From: Sphingobacterium alimentarium
GTDB lineage: Bacteria > Bacteroidota > Bacteroidia > Sphingobacteriales > Sphingobacteriaceae
DNA length: 53,534 bases
Assembly (NCBI RefSeq): GCF_004342685.1
Contig: NZ_SMBZ01000022.1
Coordinates: forward strand, 1 to 53,534
Reading direction: 5' to 3'
This document shows positions 1 through 6,367 of the stretch, piece by piece (position 1 is the first letter of the stretch; every line of letters begins with the position of its first letter). The notes beneath the pieces were generated by a model. It did no database searches. It was not told where the DNA came from and worked only from the letters and a program-made list of their open reading frames with translations. The position numbers and the translations under genes were made by a program.

Positions 1-619
1 CAAAGTTTACCCACCCTGTACAGCATTTAATCGACAAGCAAGACACCTGGTTGATGGTGGATGAGGGAATTGAAATCTGCGACAAGCACTATCAGAGGAA
101 AACCTGGGACAAGCAACGCAGACTAGTAATCGTCCGACAGAAGATAGCCAATAGACCCAATGCAACTGGAAGGACATTAAGTTTATTCCCGGAAGATGAA
201 ATCCATAGAAACTATCGCTATTCTGCATACTTTACCAATAATGAATTTGCTGCAACTGATGTATGGCGGATGTATCGCCAACGTGGGGATGCGGAGAACA
301 GAATCAAAGAATTAAAGGCCGATTTTGGGGCAGAGAGCTTTAACCTGAAAGGATTTTATCCAACAGAAGCCGCATTAATATTCTCCATGATAGCTTATAA
401 TCTAATGTCGATATTCAGGATATTCGTCTTACAGAAAAAAACGCAAAAAACATTATCAACACTACGTTACAGAACTTTTGCGATTGGTGCTTACTTTGAA
501 AGGGTAGGTCATACGCTCAAGCTCAAAATTGCACTAACCAAAAAACGTAGAAAATGGTTCCGTGGACTTTGGGATTACCCTATAGATCTTCAAATGAAAA
601 TATCTACTGCGTAATCTGG
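1..619 (+). mobile_element. right end of an IS1380-family insertion sequence, cut by window edge
   Basis: The segment consists of the 3' part of an IS1380-type transposase gene and a few bases after its stop. The sequence changes to IS1182-type remnant on the opposite strand at about 620, so the right end of the element, or a deletion junction, lies only a few bases after the transposase stop at 612-614. The left end is outside the window, so terminal repeats and target duplication cannot be checked. Confidence 0.6.
3..614 (+). CDS. IS1380 family transposase, C-terminal part (5' truncated by window)
   Basis: The frame is open from the first bases of the window, so this is the C-terminal 203 residues of a longer protein; the internal TTG at 51 is not a real start. 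The cut-and-paste DDE transposase would act on its own IS ends. The block YRQRGDAENRIKELKADFG (around residues 94-112 of the visible part) matches the C-terminal catalytic Glu region typical of IS1380 transposases, which carry a Y-x2-R-x-DxENRIKELK-like motif. It is followed by a hydrophobic stretch (AALIFSMIAYNLMSIF) and a basic C-terminus, also usual for this family. The gene ends in TAA at 612-614 with no visible frameshift in the seen part. Family assignment is by recognition of the motif and is fairly secure. Confidence 0.8.
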   Translation, partial: KFTHPVQHLIDKQDTWLMVDEGIEICDKHYQRKTWDKQRRLVIVRQKIANRPNATGRTLSLFPEDEIHRNYRYSAYFTNNEFAATDVWRMYRQRGDAENRIKELKADFGAESFNLKGFYPTEAALIFSMIAYNLMSIFRIFVLQKKTQKTLSTLRYRTFAIGAYFERVGHTLKLKIALTKKRRKWFRGLWDYPIDLQMKISTA

Positions 620-1013
620 GTTACAGTGAAGATGGCCATTGCACCTGCATTTCCATATTTTCAATGCCATACGAATCTGCTCTTCCATAACCATGAACAT
701 TCTTGAGCTCACTGTTCTTTGCCTCTATTTTATATCTTTCCTTAGACTTTCTTCGATAATAATCTGATTCTTGAAAAGCCATCTGATCTTTGTGAAGATC
801 AGATTTTATGGAGATTGAATAGGACTTAGTTCTAGCCCCTTACTTGTAACATCCTTCGCTGAGAGGGCAAACCTTACATTTCTCTACATCAAAGAAATAG
901 CTGTCAACTTGATTAGTCACTCCGTTCTTTTTTCCTCCCCGAGCTTTTTTGATTGCTAGATGGCCTGCCGGACAGACAAACATCCCTGCGTCCTTATTGT
1001 AGTGGAAGTGTTC
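620..1013 (-). mobile_element. decayed IS1182-type transposase remnant
   Basis: Read on the minus strand, the segment encodes the C-terminal third of an IS1182-type DDE transposase: a CPAGH motif, then C-x2-CPL-x4-CY (Cys cluster), a KSYSISIKSDLHKDQM-like block, and KSKERYKIEAKNSELK with the conserved Glu region. It is broken by a TAA stop at 840-842, where related proteins continue after CYK. A one-base loss near 643-647 puts the tail (reading AMAIFTV in the restored frame) out of frame. The 5' part of the transposase gene is absent: at about 1013 the frame fuses into a sigma-factor gene. The other side ends at the IS1380 element. It is a non-functional fossil. Confidence 0.7.
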
Positions 1014-1370
1014 CATAGCTTCAATATGCTGATCCAGTTGGTGTTTCAACTCTTTGGCTGAGAAAATCTCCGTAGGCGATGGGTAGCTGTCTGTAATACT
1101 GTATTCTTGCAGATTGTGTCTGCGTCTATTTTCCTGTTTGATAATATCTAATAATACAGTGCGGGTGATACAGAATACTTGCGCATTTATGTCCACGAGC
1201 ACTTCTTTATGTTCTAGGTTGTCCCACAACTTGATAAATACACGTTGTACAGTTTCTTCTGCTATGTAGGTGGAATTAGTTTTTTTATACGCATAAGCGT
1301 ACACCTTCTTGTGGTACGAAAAGAAGAGTTCTTCGAATTGCACTTTATTTTTAGAAGTACGCGGGTACAT
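840..1370 (-). CDS. truncated ECF sigma factor fused to transposase remnant (chimeric ORF)
   Basis: The first ~118 residues resemble region 2 of a Bacteroidota ECF (FecI/RpoE-like) sigma-70 factor: FEELFFSYHKKVYAYAYKKT followed by AEETVQRVFIKLWDN (core-binding and -10 recognition) and a linker ending QLDQHIEAM. Region 4, the -35-binding helix-turn-helix that should follow, is missing. From about residue 120 the protein continues in frame into an IS1182-type transposase C-terminus (CPAGH, Cys cluster) and stops at a nonsense codon. ECF factors of this type usually control TonB/SusC-type loci through a FecR partner; none is present here. The product could at most bind RNA polymerase core without promoter recognition. 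It is probably dead, but the frame is open. Confidence 0.7.
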   Translation of the reverse strand: MYPRTSKNKVQFEELFFSYHKKVYAYAYKKTNSTYIAEETVQRVFIKLWDNLEHKEVLVDINAQVFCITRTVLLDIIKQENRRRHNLQEYSITDSYPSPTEIFSAKELKHQLDQHIEAMEHFHYNKDAGMFVCPAGHLAIKKARGGKKNGVTNQVDSYFFDVEKCKVCPLSEGCYK

Positions 1371-1430
1371 AATTTATGTCTATAAAAATGGCAATATAGA
1401 CAAAAGAATTTTTATTAGCTAATAGTTTGA

Positions 1431-2147
1431 TTATAGCTTAATAAAAGAAATTTCTTGATAACTGTCGGATATAGCAAAAAGTTTATATCCTTTGTTACGT
1501 AATTTTTGAAGTAATTTTTCTGTTTTAGACTTTCCATCTTCAAAAAACCGCTCATGTATTTCCAATAATATTTGCCGAATTTGCACTTCAGCGGCGAGGA
1601 TATTATCGATGACATCATATTCTGCTCCTTCAATATCCATTTTCAAAACATCAATAACTGGATGCTGCAACTTCTCTACGATATCCTCAAAAGAGCGAAG
1701 TTGTACCTCCACGGCTTTGTGGGTATCGACAAAAGCATGTTCATATAGGCTACCGGACACATAAGCTTCATTTTTCGGTAGATTGAATATAGCAGTTTCT
1801 GTCTTTTGGCCAATCCCAATGCCATCAAAATGAAAGTTGGTCGGGAAATTTTGTGCTTGCACCCAAGCAATAGATTTAGGTGTTGGATCAAATCCGTACA
1901 CCTGGCAATTGTGATTTTTAATCACCGTTAAATCAAAGGAAATGTCTTGTCCTATTCCAAAGGAGTAAACAACGGAGTTTTCATTGAGCATACTTGGGTT
2001 AATATAAAAACCGCCATAATCATTTCCGTACCAGCTTTTAGGGCACGTAAGTTCGGTTTTTAAATGTGCAATTCGTCCCAATTTTGATTTAACCCGATTT
2101 TCTATTCGTTTGACTATTCGAAAATTCTTGAATTTGTTGAATATCAT
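1431..2147 (-). CDS. FkbM family SAM-dependent methyltransferase
   Basis: This 238-residue protein has the FkbM methyltransferase layout. A glycine-rich SAM-binding loop (SFGIGQD, residues 62-68) is followed by the acidic motif GFDPTP (85-90) and the conserved KMDIEGAE block (169-176) that marks the family. FkbM enzymes O-methylate sugars or polyketides, often in surface polysaccharide or glycan clusters; the substrate here cannot be deduced. No signal peptide is visible, so it is probably cytoplasmic. It stands alone on the minus strand between the sigma/IS wreckage and the tRNA-Leu, with 60 bp to the chimeric ORF. The location suggests an acquired gene, but that is inference. Confidence 0.85.
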   Translation of the reverse strand: MIFNKFKNFRIVKRIENRVKSKLGRIAHLKTELTCPKSWYGNDYGGFYINPSMLNENSVVYSFGIGQDISFDLTVIKNHNCQVYGFDPTPKSIAWVQAQNFPTNFHFDGIGIGQKTETAIFNLPKNEAYVSGSLYEHAFVDTHKAVEVQLRSFEDIVEKLQHPVIDVLKMDIEGAEYDVIDNILAAEVQIRQILLEIHERFFEDGKSKTEKLLQKLRNKGYKLFAISDSYQEISFIKL

Positions 2148-2349
2148 GCAATAAGGTCTAAGTTAATAGGATAACGACCACACGCTGAAAATGTTTCCTT
2201 TGTCAGAAAATATTTTTATAAGCGTATTATAATTATTTATTAATCCAATTACATTAATATGCTCTTAGCTAAGGTCATGCTATTGAATGTAGATAGGAGC
2301 AAGTGGATAATATGGATTTAAGGGATAGAACAGTCGAGGGCAATACATT

Positions 2350-2383
2350 AAAAAAGGGAGTTGATTTTATCAATTCCCTTTTT
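2350..2383 (-). terminator. intrinsic terminator after tRNA-Leu copy 1
   Basis: Just 3' of the tRNA on the minus strand lies a hairpin GGGAATTGAT / ATCAACTCCC (one mismatch) followed by a run of T. It also begins with an A-tract, so it may work in both directions. Confidence 0.6.
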
Positions 2384-2384
2384 A

Positions 2385-2477
2385 GTACCCAGCGCCGGAG
2401 TCGAACCGGCACATCCGAAGATATTGGTGTTTGAGACCAACGCGTCTACCAATTCCGCCAGCTGGGCAAGCTGTTTC
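2385..2477. repeat. 93-bp direct repeat copy 1 (tRNA-Leu plus leader)
   Basis: These bases are identical to 6110-6202: the whole tRNA, one base beyond its 3' end and 10 bp of leader. Beyond this the sequences diverge, including the different terminators. The repeat period is 3,725 bp. Confidence 0.9.
2386..2467 (-). tRNA. tRNA-Leu (anticodon CAA), copy 1
   Basis: The 82-nt reverse complement folds as a class-I leucine tRNA. The acceptor arms GCCCAGC and GCTGGGT pair (first pair G-U) with discriminator A; the D-arm has GGCGGAATTGGTAGACGC. The anticodon stem TTGGT/ACCAA encloses CTCAAAC, giving anticodon CAA (reads UUG). A short variable arm and GGTTCGACTCC T-loop follow. CCA is not encoded. 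It has its own promoter (2491-2522) and terminator. It is identical to the copy at 6111-6192. Confidence 0.95.
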
Positions 2478-2490
2478 GTTTTCGACGATG

Positions 2491-2522
2491 CAAATATATA
2501 ATATTTGTCGTAGATAGTGCAA
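2491..2522 (-). promoter_or_regulatory. Bacteroidota promoter for tRNA-Leu copy 1
   Basis: On the minus strand TATATTTG (2491-2498) matches the -7 consensus TAnnTTTG. A TTG (2520-2522) lies 21 bp upstream as the -33 element. It ends 23 bp before the tRNA 5' end. Confidence 0.55.
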
Positions 2523-2907
2523 TGTTTTTTCAATTTAATTAGAAATAATGTTCGTCCTGAATGCTAATAATCGGTGTATCATTTATATATATAGAAGATT
2601 AGGAATAAGAAGAGAATGTTATTGGTGTTAATGTATGGATCAACCTATAGATCGCAAATCTTATTTACAATATTAACTTCGGAATTACAGCAATATATAC
2701 AATATCCGAATTTTTGAAGCATCCCATTTTGATCAAATTTTTCCGCTCGAATTAGCTCAAAAAAACCATTAAAAAAAGCAAAATCAAAAAATCTGACGTT
2801 TTACAACTTTTATACTACTCTATTTACAATAAATAATTGAATTTTCTTTCTTTATTACGCATTTGTATACTATACAAATATTCAACTTTTTTTATACAAA
2901 TGTTGTT
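2523..2907. other. gene-free AT-rich stretch
   Basis: No open frame of convincing composition, no RNA fold and no repeat is recognisable here. It is very AT-rich and lies between the tRNA promoter and a gene fragment, consistent with decayed accessory DNA. Confidence 0.4.
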
Positions 2908-3039
2908 AAATCTGAAGAAAAATTTCCAATATATTACGATTCCGATCACCTTACGGCACATGGAGCAGAGTGGATCTATGAAAAAATCAAAAACGATAAA
3001 AAATATGATTGGGTGATAAATATGATTAGCCCTTCGTAA
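2908..3039 (+). pseudogene. C-terminal fragment resembling an SGNH hydrolase / acyltransferase domain
   Basis: A frame without a plausible start encodes about 43 residues ending at TAA 3037-3039. It contains DSDHLTAHGAEWIYEKI. A D-x2-H-L-T-x-x-G-A arrangement near the C-terminus is typical of the last catalytic block of SGNH/GDSL hydrolases and of the SGNH domain of OafA-type acyltransferases. The 5' body of the gene is absent; upstream DNA is AT-rich without related sequence. A strong hairpin follows. The identification rests on one short motif. Confidence 0.35.
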
Positions 3040-3051
3040 GTATTCTACATA

Positions 3052-3093
3052 AACAAGAAATGCGAATCCAAAAGATTAGCATTTCTTGTTTTG
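3052..3093 (+). terminator. strong hairpin after the SGNH-like fragment
   Basis: A perfect 12-bp inverted repeat, AACAAGAAATGC (3052-3063) and GCATTTCTTGTT (3079-3090), with a 15-nt loop and a T-rich tail begins 13 bp after the fragment's stop codon. It fits an intrinsic terminator for the lost gene. Confidence 0.5.
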
Positions 3094-3172
3094 TGCTGAA
3101 AGATGAGCTAATATCGGATCATTTAATCAATATTAACCAATATTTTAAAGAAGGTAAGATTAAACTGTGATT

Positions 3173-3205
3173 GACCAAATGATGAATTAATTACATCAAT
3201 TGGTC
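3173..3205. repeat. imperfect 12-bp inverted repeat
   Basis: GACCAAATGATG (3173-3184) and CATCAATTGGTC (3194-3205) pair at 11 of 12 positions with a 9-nt loop. There is no T-tract on either side. It lies 82 bp beyond the 3' end of the Gfo/Idh gene and may contribute to its termination. Apart from this, 3094-3287 holds only an unconvincing 36-codon ORF (3060-3170). Confidence 0.35.
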
Positions 3206-3287
3206 GCCTAAGAAGATATATGAAAAACTATTAGGCATGCTTATACCGTTTTGGAGAATGAAGGAGCACCTCACTAATCGTCGTTTA

Positions 3288-4418
3288 TTATTTATGCGGT
3301 TGAGGTAGTAGGATTTCTTGTCGTGCGCCTGTTTTACAAGCGTTATAGATCGCTTCCAGAATGTACAAATCTTTTAATCCCTCTTCTCCATCCACAGCGA
3401 TAGTGGGCTTGTGATCTTTCAGTATAATTTGTGCCATTGCGTCCATTTGCAGGGTTTGATGTTCGGTGTGGGCCTGTGTTAGGGGTCCTTTACTAGTTCG
3501 GCCTTGTATTGGGCCATAACCCGTTGCGGGCTGAAGCTCAGCAAATCCTCGGTCGCCAGAGAGAAAAAAGCGGTCTAAGAAATTCATATTGTAAGTCGAT
3601 AAGCAAGACGCAACAGCACCGCTGGGAAAGCCTAGTTGAAAGAGTATCGTTTCATCCACACCTTCTTTAAATTTTTCACGACTTGTTTTTATTTCTTGTG
3701 CGGTGACCCAGATTGGTTCTTCTCCAACCATATACCGAGCCCCGTTGACAGCGTATATTCCGATATCCATTAAGGATCCACCTCCAGCTAGATCCTTGTT
3801 GAGCCGCCATTGATTCGGATTACCTATTTTAAAGCCACATTGACCTTGAAAAAAATTGATAGCTCCAAGTTCATCATTTGCACGCATGCGGTGTATTTCT
3901 AATGTTTTCGGTTCGAAATGCATACGATAGCCAATCAAGAGGTGTACATTAGCCTTTTTGCAGGCATCAACCATTTCTTTACCCTCTTCAACACTGACTG
4001 CCATCGGCTTTTCGCAAATTACGTGTTTTCCAGCTTTCGCTACTCTGATGGTCTGACTATGATGTAGTGCATTTGGCGTGATGATATAAACCGCATCGAT
4101 ATCAGGATTGTTTTTGATTTGGTCAAAATTACTGTAGTTGTATCGGTTTTTCTCGGGTACATCGTATGTTGATCCCCAATCGCGTAGTTTTTCGGGTGTG
4201 CCACTGATCAATCCTGTTATTTTAGCAAATTTGCAGTCTTGCATAGCTTTAGCTACACGGGACGCATAGTTTCCGAGCCCCATTAGCGCTACGCGTAGCA
4301 TGGGTTGGTTTTGGTGGCCAGCAGAGTCGGCAAATAAATCTAGAGGGGCAAGAAGAGGCAACATAGTAGCTGTAGCTCCTATTTTTTGTATAAAATAACG
4401 GCGAGATTGTTTGTTCAT
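3288..4418 (-). CDS. Tat-exported Gfo/Idh/MocA family oxidoreductase
   Basis: The 376-residue protein starts with a twin-arginine signal (SRRYFIQ, residues 5-11, then a hydrophobic run to about 30), so a folded, cofactor-loaded enzyme is probably exported to the periplasm. The Rossmann loop GLGNYA (47-52) and the family hallmark CEKPMAVS (135-142) identify an NAD(P)-dependent dehydrogenase of the glucose-fructose oxidoreductase type. The C-terminal half is the usual alpha/beta substrate domain. These enzymes oxidise or reduce sugars, inositols or related polyols; the substrate is unknown. It has no co-directional neighbour and sits between the two tRNA-Leu copies, so it may be an acquired or orphan gene. 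Confidence 0.88.
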   Translation of the reverse strand: MNKQSRRYFIQKIGATATMLPLLAPLDLFADSAGHQNQPMLRVALMGLGNYASRVAKAMQDCKFAKITGLISGTPEKLRDWGSTYDVPEKNRYNYSNFDQIKNNPDIDAVYIITPNALHHSQTIRVAKAGKHVICEKPMAVSVEEGKEMVDACKKANVHLLIGYRMHFEPKTLEIHRMRANDELGAINFFQGQCGFKIGNPNQWRLNKDLAGGGSLMDIGIYAVNGARYMVGEEPIWVTAQEIKTSREKFKEGVDETILFQLGFPSGAVASCLSTYNMNFLDRFFLSGDRGFAELQPATGYGPIQGRTSKGPLTQAHTEHQTLQMDAMAQIILKDHKPTIAVDGEEGLKDLYILEAIYNACKTGARQEILLPQPHK

Positions 4419-4673
4419 GATCCTTGATTTATATTAGTCTTATGCCGTAAAGCTATAGTAAATAAGTTCTTTACAAGGAATTAATATGTATAAATATATG
4501 AAAATAATGTTTATAGGTGATATTCCTTGGTATCTGCAATTGCTTGGTGCTTTTGCTAATCCAATCTTCTAAATTTTATTTGATCTAACTAGAGACCAAT
4601 TCTGGATCAAGCAGAATTCTTGGGGGGGAATTAAAAAAATAATTACTTTAGTAGTTTTTAAAATAGTACACAC

Positions 4674-5027
4674 TTGCAAACGGCCGAACGTAAATTATTA
4701 TCCTTGTTAATGCCCGAAGGGCTATTAGAATATTTTCAAATCCAAGAAGTAGATCAAGTAGAAAATCAACTTCATATTTATTTAGATGAGCTTAATATCT
4801 CTCCTGCAGGTTATGATAATAGTAAGCTAGAATCAAAAGGTTTTATGCCTTCTACGGAGATTTCCGATTTTCCCATTCGAGGTCAAAAAGTTATCCTACA
4901 TATCCGTCGTCGTCGTTGGACCGTTTTGGACACTGGAGAGATTATCACAAGAGATTGGAATCTAGTACGTGAGGGTACCGGAATGACGACAGAATTCGGG
5001 CTTTTTTTAAAGAAGATATTTGGATAA
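4674..5027 (+). CDS. ISAon1 family transposase N-terminal region protein
   Basis: This 117-residue first ORF of the element corresponds to the separate N-terminal protein found in ISAon1-type transposons of Bacteroidota. It lacks a DDE catalytic set. A basic cluster, HIRRRRWTVLD at about residues 76-86, suggests DNA binding. The start at 4674 is a TTG; no good ATG is available upstream. It ends in TAA at 5025-5027, overlapping the catalytic ORF by 8 bp in another frame. The overlap implies coupled translation or frameshifting to produce the second protein. It probably recognises the IS ends together with the downstream protein. Confidence 0.75.
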   Translation: MQTAERKLLSLLMPEGLLEYFQIQEVDQVENQLHIYLDELNISPAGYDNSKLESKGFMPSTEISDFPIRGQKVILHIRRRRWTVLDTGEIITRDWNLVREGTGMTTEFGLFLKKIFG

Positions 5028-6003
5028 CCATCCTGTAAGCGCTCAGCTAGTAGGTCTGTTCTTTCAGATGGATGGCAAGCAGTTGCAAGATCAATATAAG
5101 AATCATCTGAGCGACTACCATGTTTGGGATCAAAAATCGCATGCAGAGAATTGGACACTATTTCAAGATAATATAGGTGAGCACTTAAGTATTGATGAGA
5201 CTAGTTTTAGTAATGGTGAACTTTATACTATTGTAAGTAGTAAATCTGCAAAAGGTAAGAAAGGAACTCTTGTAGCTACGATTAAGGGGACAAAAGCAGA
5301 AGATATTATTGCTGTATTAGAGCGAATTCCTCTTCGTACAAGAAACAAGGTTAAAGAGGTGACCATGGATATGGCTCCTAATATGGCTAAAGCTATTCGA
5401 CGATGTTTCAGGAATGCTAGGCGAGTAATAGATCGTTTTCATGTTAAAAAGCTAGCATACGATGCTGTTCAGGAACTTCGTATTCAGTACCGCTGGGAAG
5501 TATTGGATATAGAAAGTCAGAAAATAAAGGATGCTAGAAAGCAAAGTATTCCTTATGAGCCAGAGTTATTATCCAATGGGGATACCATCAAGCAGCTATT
5601 GGCTAGATCTAGACATCTGTTATTCAAGCACCCTAGCCGGTGGACAGAAAGTCAAAAACATCGTGCAGAGTTATTGTTTATTCGCTTTCCAAAGCTAAGA
5701 CAAGCATATGATTTAGGGATTGCTCTAGGAGATATTTTTACCAAATGCAAAGACAAAAAACTCGCCTTTACCAAATTGGGTCTATGGCATAATAAAGTAG
5801 AGAATGCAGGCATCCTCTCTTTTGAAAGTGTAGCAAAGTCTATTGCAGCACACCACCCTGAAATCCTACATTACTTCGACAACAGAAGTACAAATGCATC
5901 AGCGGAGTCTTTCAATGCTAAATTAAAAGCGTTTCGTAGTGTATTCCGTGGGGTAAGAGATACTTCTTTTTTCTTGTATATAGTCATGAAGTTGTATGCT
6001 TAA
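5020..6003 (+). CDS. ISAon1 family transposase, catalytic (DDE) protein
   Basis: The 327-residue protein carries a DDE nuclease fold of the ISL3/ISAon1 group. SIDETSF (Asp about residue 59), VTMDMAPNM (Asp about 117) and NASAESFNAKLKAFR (Glu about 303) supply the three acidic residues, and the helix RVIDRFHVKKLA lies between the second and third. It would catalyse excision and insertion of the element. The probable start is TTG at 5020, within the last codons of the preceding ORF and +1 relative to its frame. The frame of this gene has a stop 12 bp upstream of that TTG, in the T7A3 run, so only a few codons are available for any frameshift. No internal damage is seen. Confidence 0.85.
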   Translation: MDNHPVSAQLVGLFFQMDGKQLQDQYKNHLSDYHVWDQKSHAENWTLFQDNIGEHLSIDETSFSNGELYTIVSSKSAKGKKGTLVATIKGTKAEDIIAVLERIPLRTRNKVKEVTMDMAPNMAKAIRRCFRNARRVIDRFHVKKLAYDAVQELRIQYRWEVLDIESQKIKDARKQSIPYEPELLSNGDTIKQLLARSRHLLFKHPSRWTESQKHRAELLFIRFPKLRQAYDLGIALGDIFTKCKDKKLAFTKLGLWHNKVENAGILSFESVAKSIAAHHPEILHYFDNRSTNASAESFNAKLKAFRSVFRGVRDTSFFLYIVMKLYA

Positions 6004-6077
6004 TGATATTCACCCCCCAAACTTTCAGTATGATCCCCAATTCTGCTTGCTCCTTTTATATCCAATTATAACTAGTA

Positions 6078-6105
6078 TAAAAAAAGCCTCGAGAATTTCT
6101 CGAGG
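6078..6105 (-). terminator. intrinsic terminator after tRNA-Leu copy 2
   Basis: A GCCTCGAGAAATTCTCGAGGC hairpin read on the minus strand, with near-perfect 9-10 bp arms, is followed by a run of T. It begins 6 bp after the tRNA 3' end. It differs completely from the terminator of copy 1. Confidence 0.75.
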
Positions 6106-6109
6106 CTTG

Positions 6110-6202
6110 GTACCCAGCGCCGGAGTCGAACCGGCACATCCGAAGATATTGGTGTTTGAGACCAACGCGTCTACCAATTCCGCCAGCTGGGCAAGCTGTT
6201 TC
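6110..6202. repeat. 93-bp direct repeat copy 2 (tRNA-Leu plus leader)
   Basis: Identical to 2385-2477. The pair brackets FkbM-side accessory DNA, the Gfo/Idh gene and the ISAon1 element. Confidence 0.9.
6111..6192 (-). tRNA. tRNA-Leu (anticodon CAA), copy 2
   Basis: All 82 nt are identical to the copy at 2386-2467: same acceptor stem, CAA anticodon in a CTCAAAC loop, no encoded CCA. The promoter and terminator are separate and differ in sequence from copy 1, so both copies are likely expressed independently. Confidence 0.95.
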
Positions 6203-6216
6203 TTTGTTTGACCCTG

Positions 6217-6247
6217 CAAATATACTTTTATTCATTACATTGACAAA
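6217..6247 (-). promoter_or_regulatory. consensus Bacteroidota promoter for tRNA-Leu copy 2
   Basis: On the minus strand TTTG (6244-6247), a 19-bp spacer and TATATTTG (6217-6224) match the primary-sigma consensus exactly. It lies 24 bp upstream of the tRNA 5' end. Confidence 0.8.
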
Positions 6248-6313
6248 GGAAAATTTGTGTGCTTTTTTAAACTGCTTGATTATGAGTTTGAAAAAATATC
6301 ATCAATTTATTAA

Positions 6314-6352
6314 TAACAGAAAAGCCCGCTTTCAAAGCGGGCTTTTCTGTTA
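6314..6352. terminator. perfect 19-bp-arm terminator at the end of the efflux operon
   Basis: Arms 6314-6332 and 6334-6352 are perfectly complementary around a single central base (GCCCGC...GCGGGC core with A/T-rich outer parts). The A/T-rich outer arms supply U-tracts in both orientations. It ends 15 bp from the stop of the RND gene. Confidence 0.85.
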
Positions 6353-6367
6353 TATGTGCATGATAAA

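Larger units (their letters stand above)
4604..6053 (+). mobile_element. ISAon1-type (ISL3-like) insertion sequence, apparently intact
   Basis: About 1.45 kb carries two ORFs of an ISAon1-family transposase, bounded by imperfect inverted repeats: GGATCAAGCAGAATT at 4604-4618 and its counterpart AATTCTGCTTGCTCC at 6039-6053 (14 of 15 matching). A G-run near 4622 and a C-run near 6012 lie just inside the left and right ends. The exact outer ends are not fixed. The heptamer TAACTAG occurs outside both ends (4586-4592 and 6069-6075) but at unequal distances, so I do not call it a target duplication. The element lies 57 bp from the second tRNA-Leu. Confidence 0.75.

Noticed and set aside
2348..2533. 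Open frame of 61 aa over tRNA-Leu copy 1
   Set aside because: It is a shadow of the tRNA gene; the same peptide appears over copy 2 (6025-6219) and nothing else supports it.
3060..3170. 36-aa ORF after the SGNH-like fragment
   Set aside because: It starts inside the terminator hairpin, has no promoter and no recognisable motif.
4586..6075. TAACTAG flanking the ISAon1 element as target duplication
   Set aside because: The two copies lie 11 and 15 bp outside the inverted repeats, so they are not adjacent to both ends; chance match in AT-rich DNA is likely.
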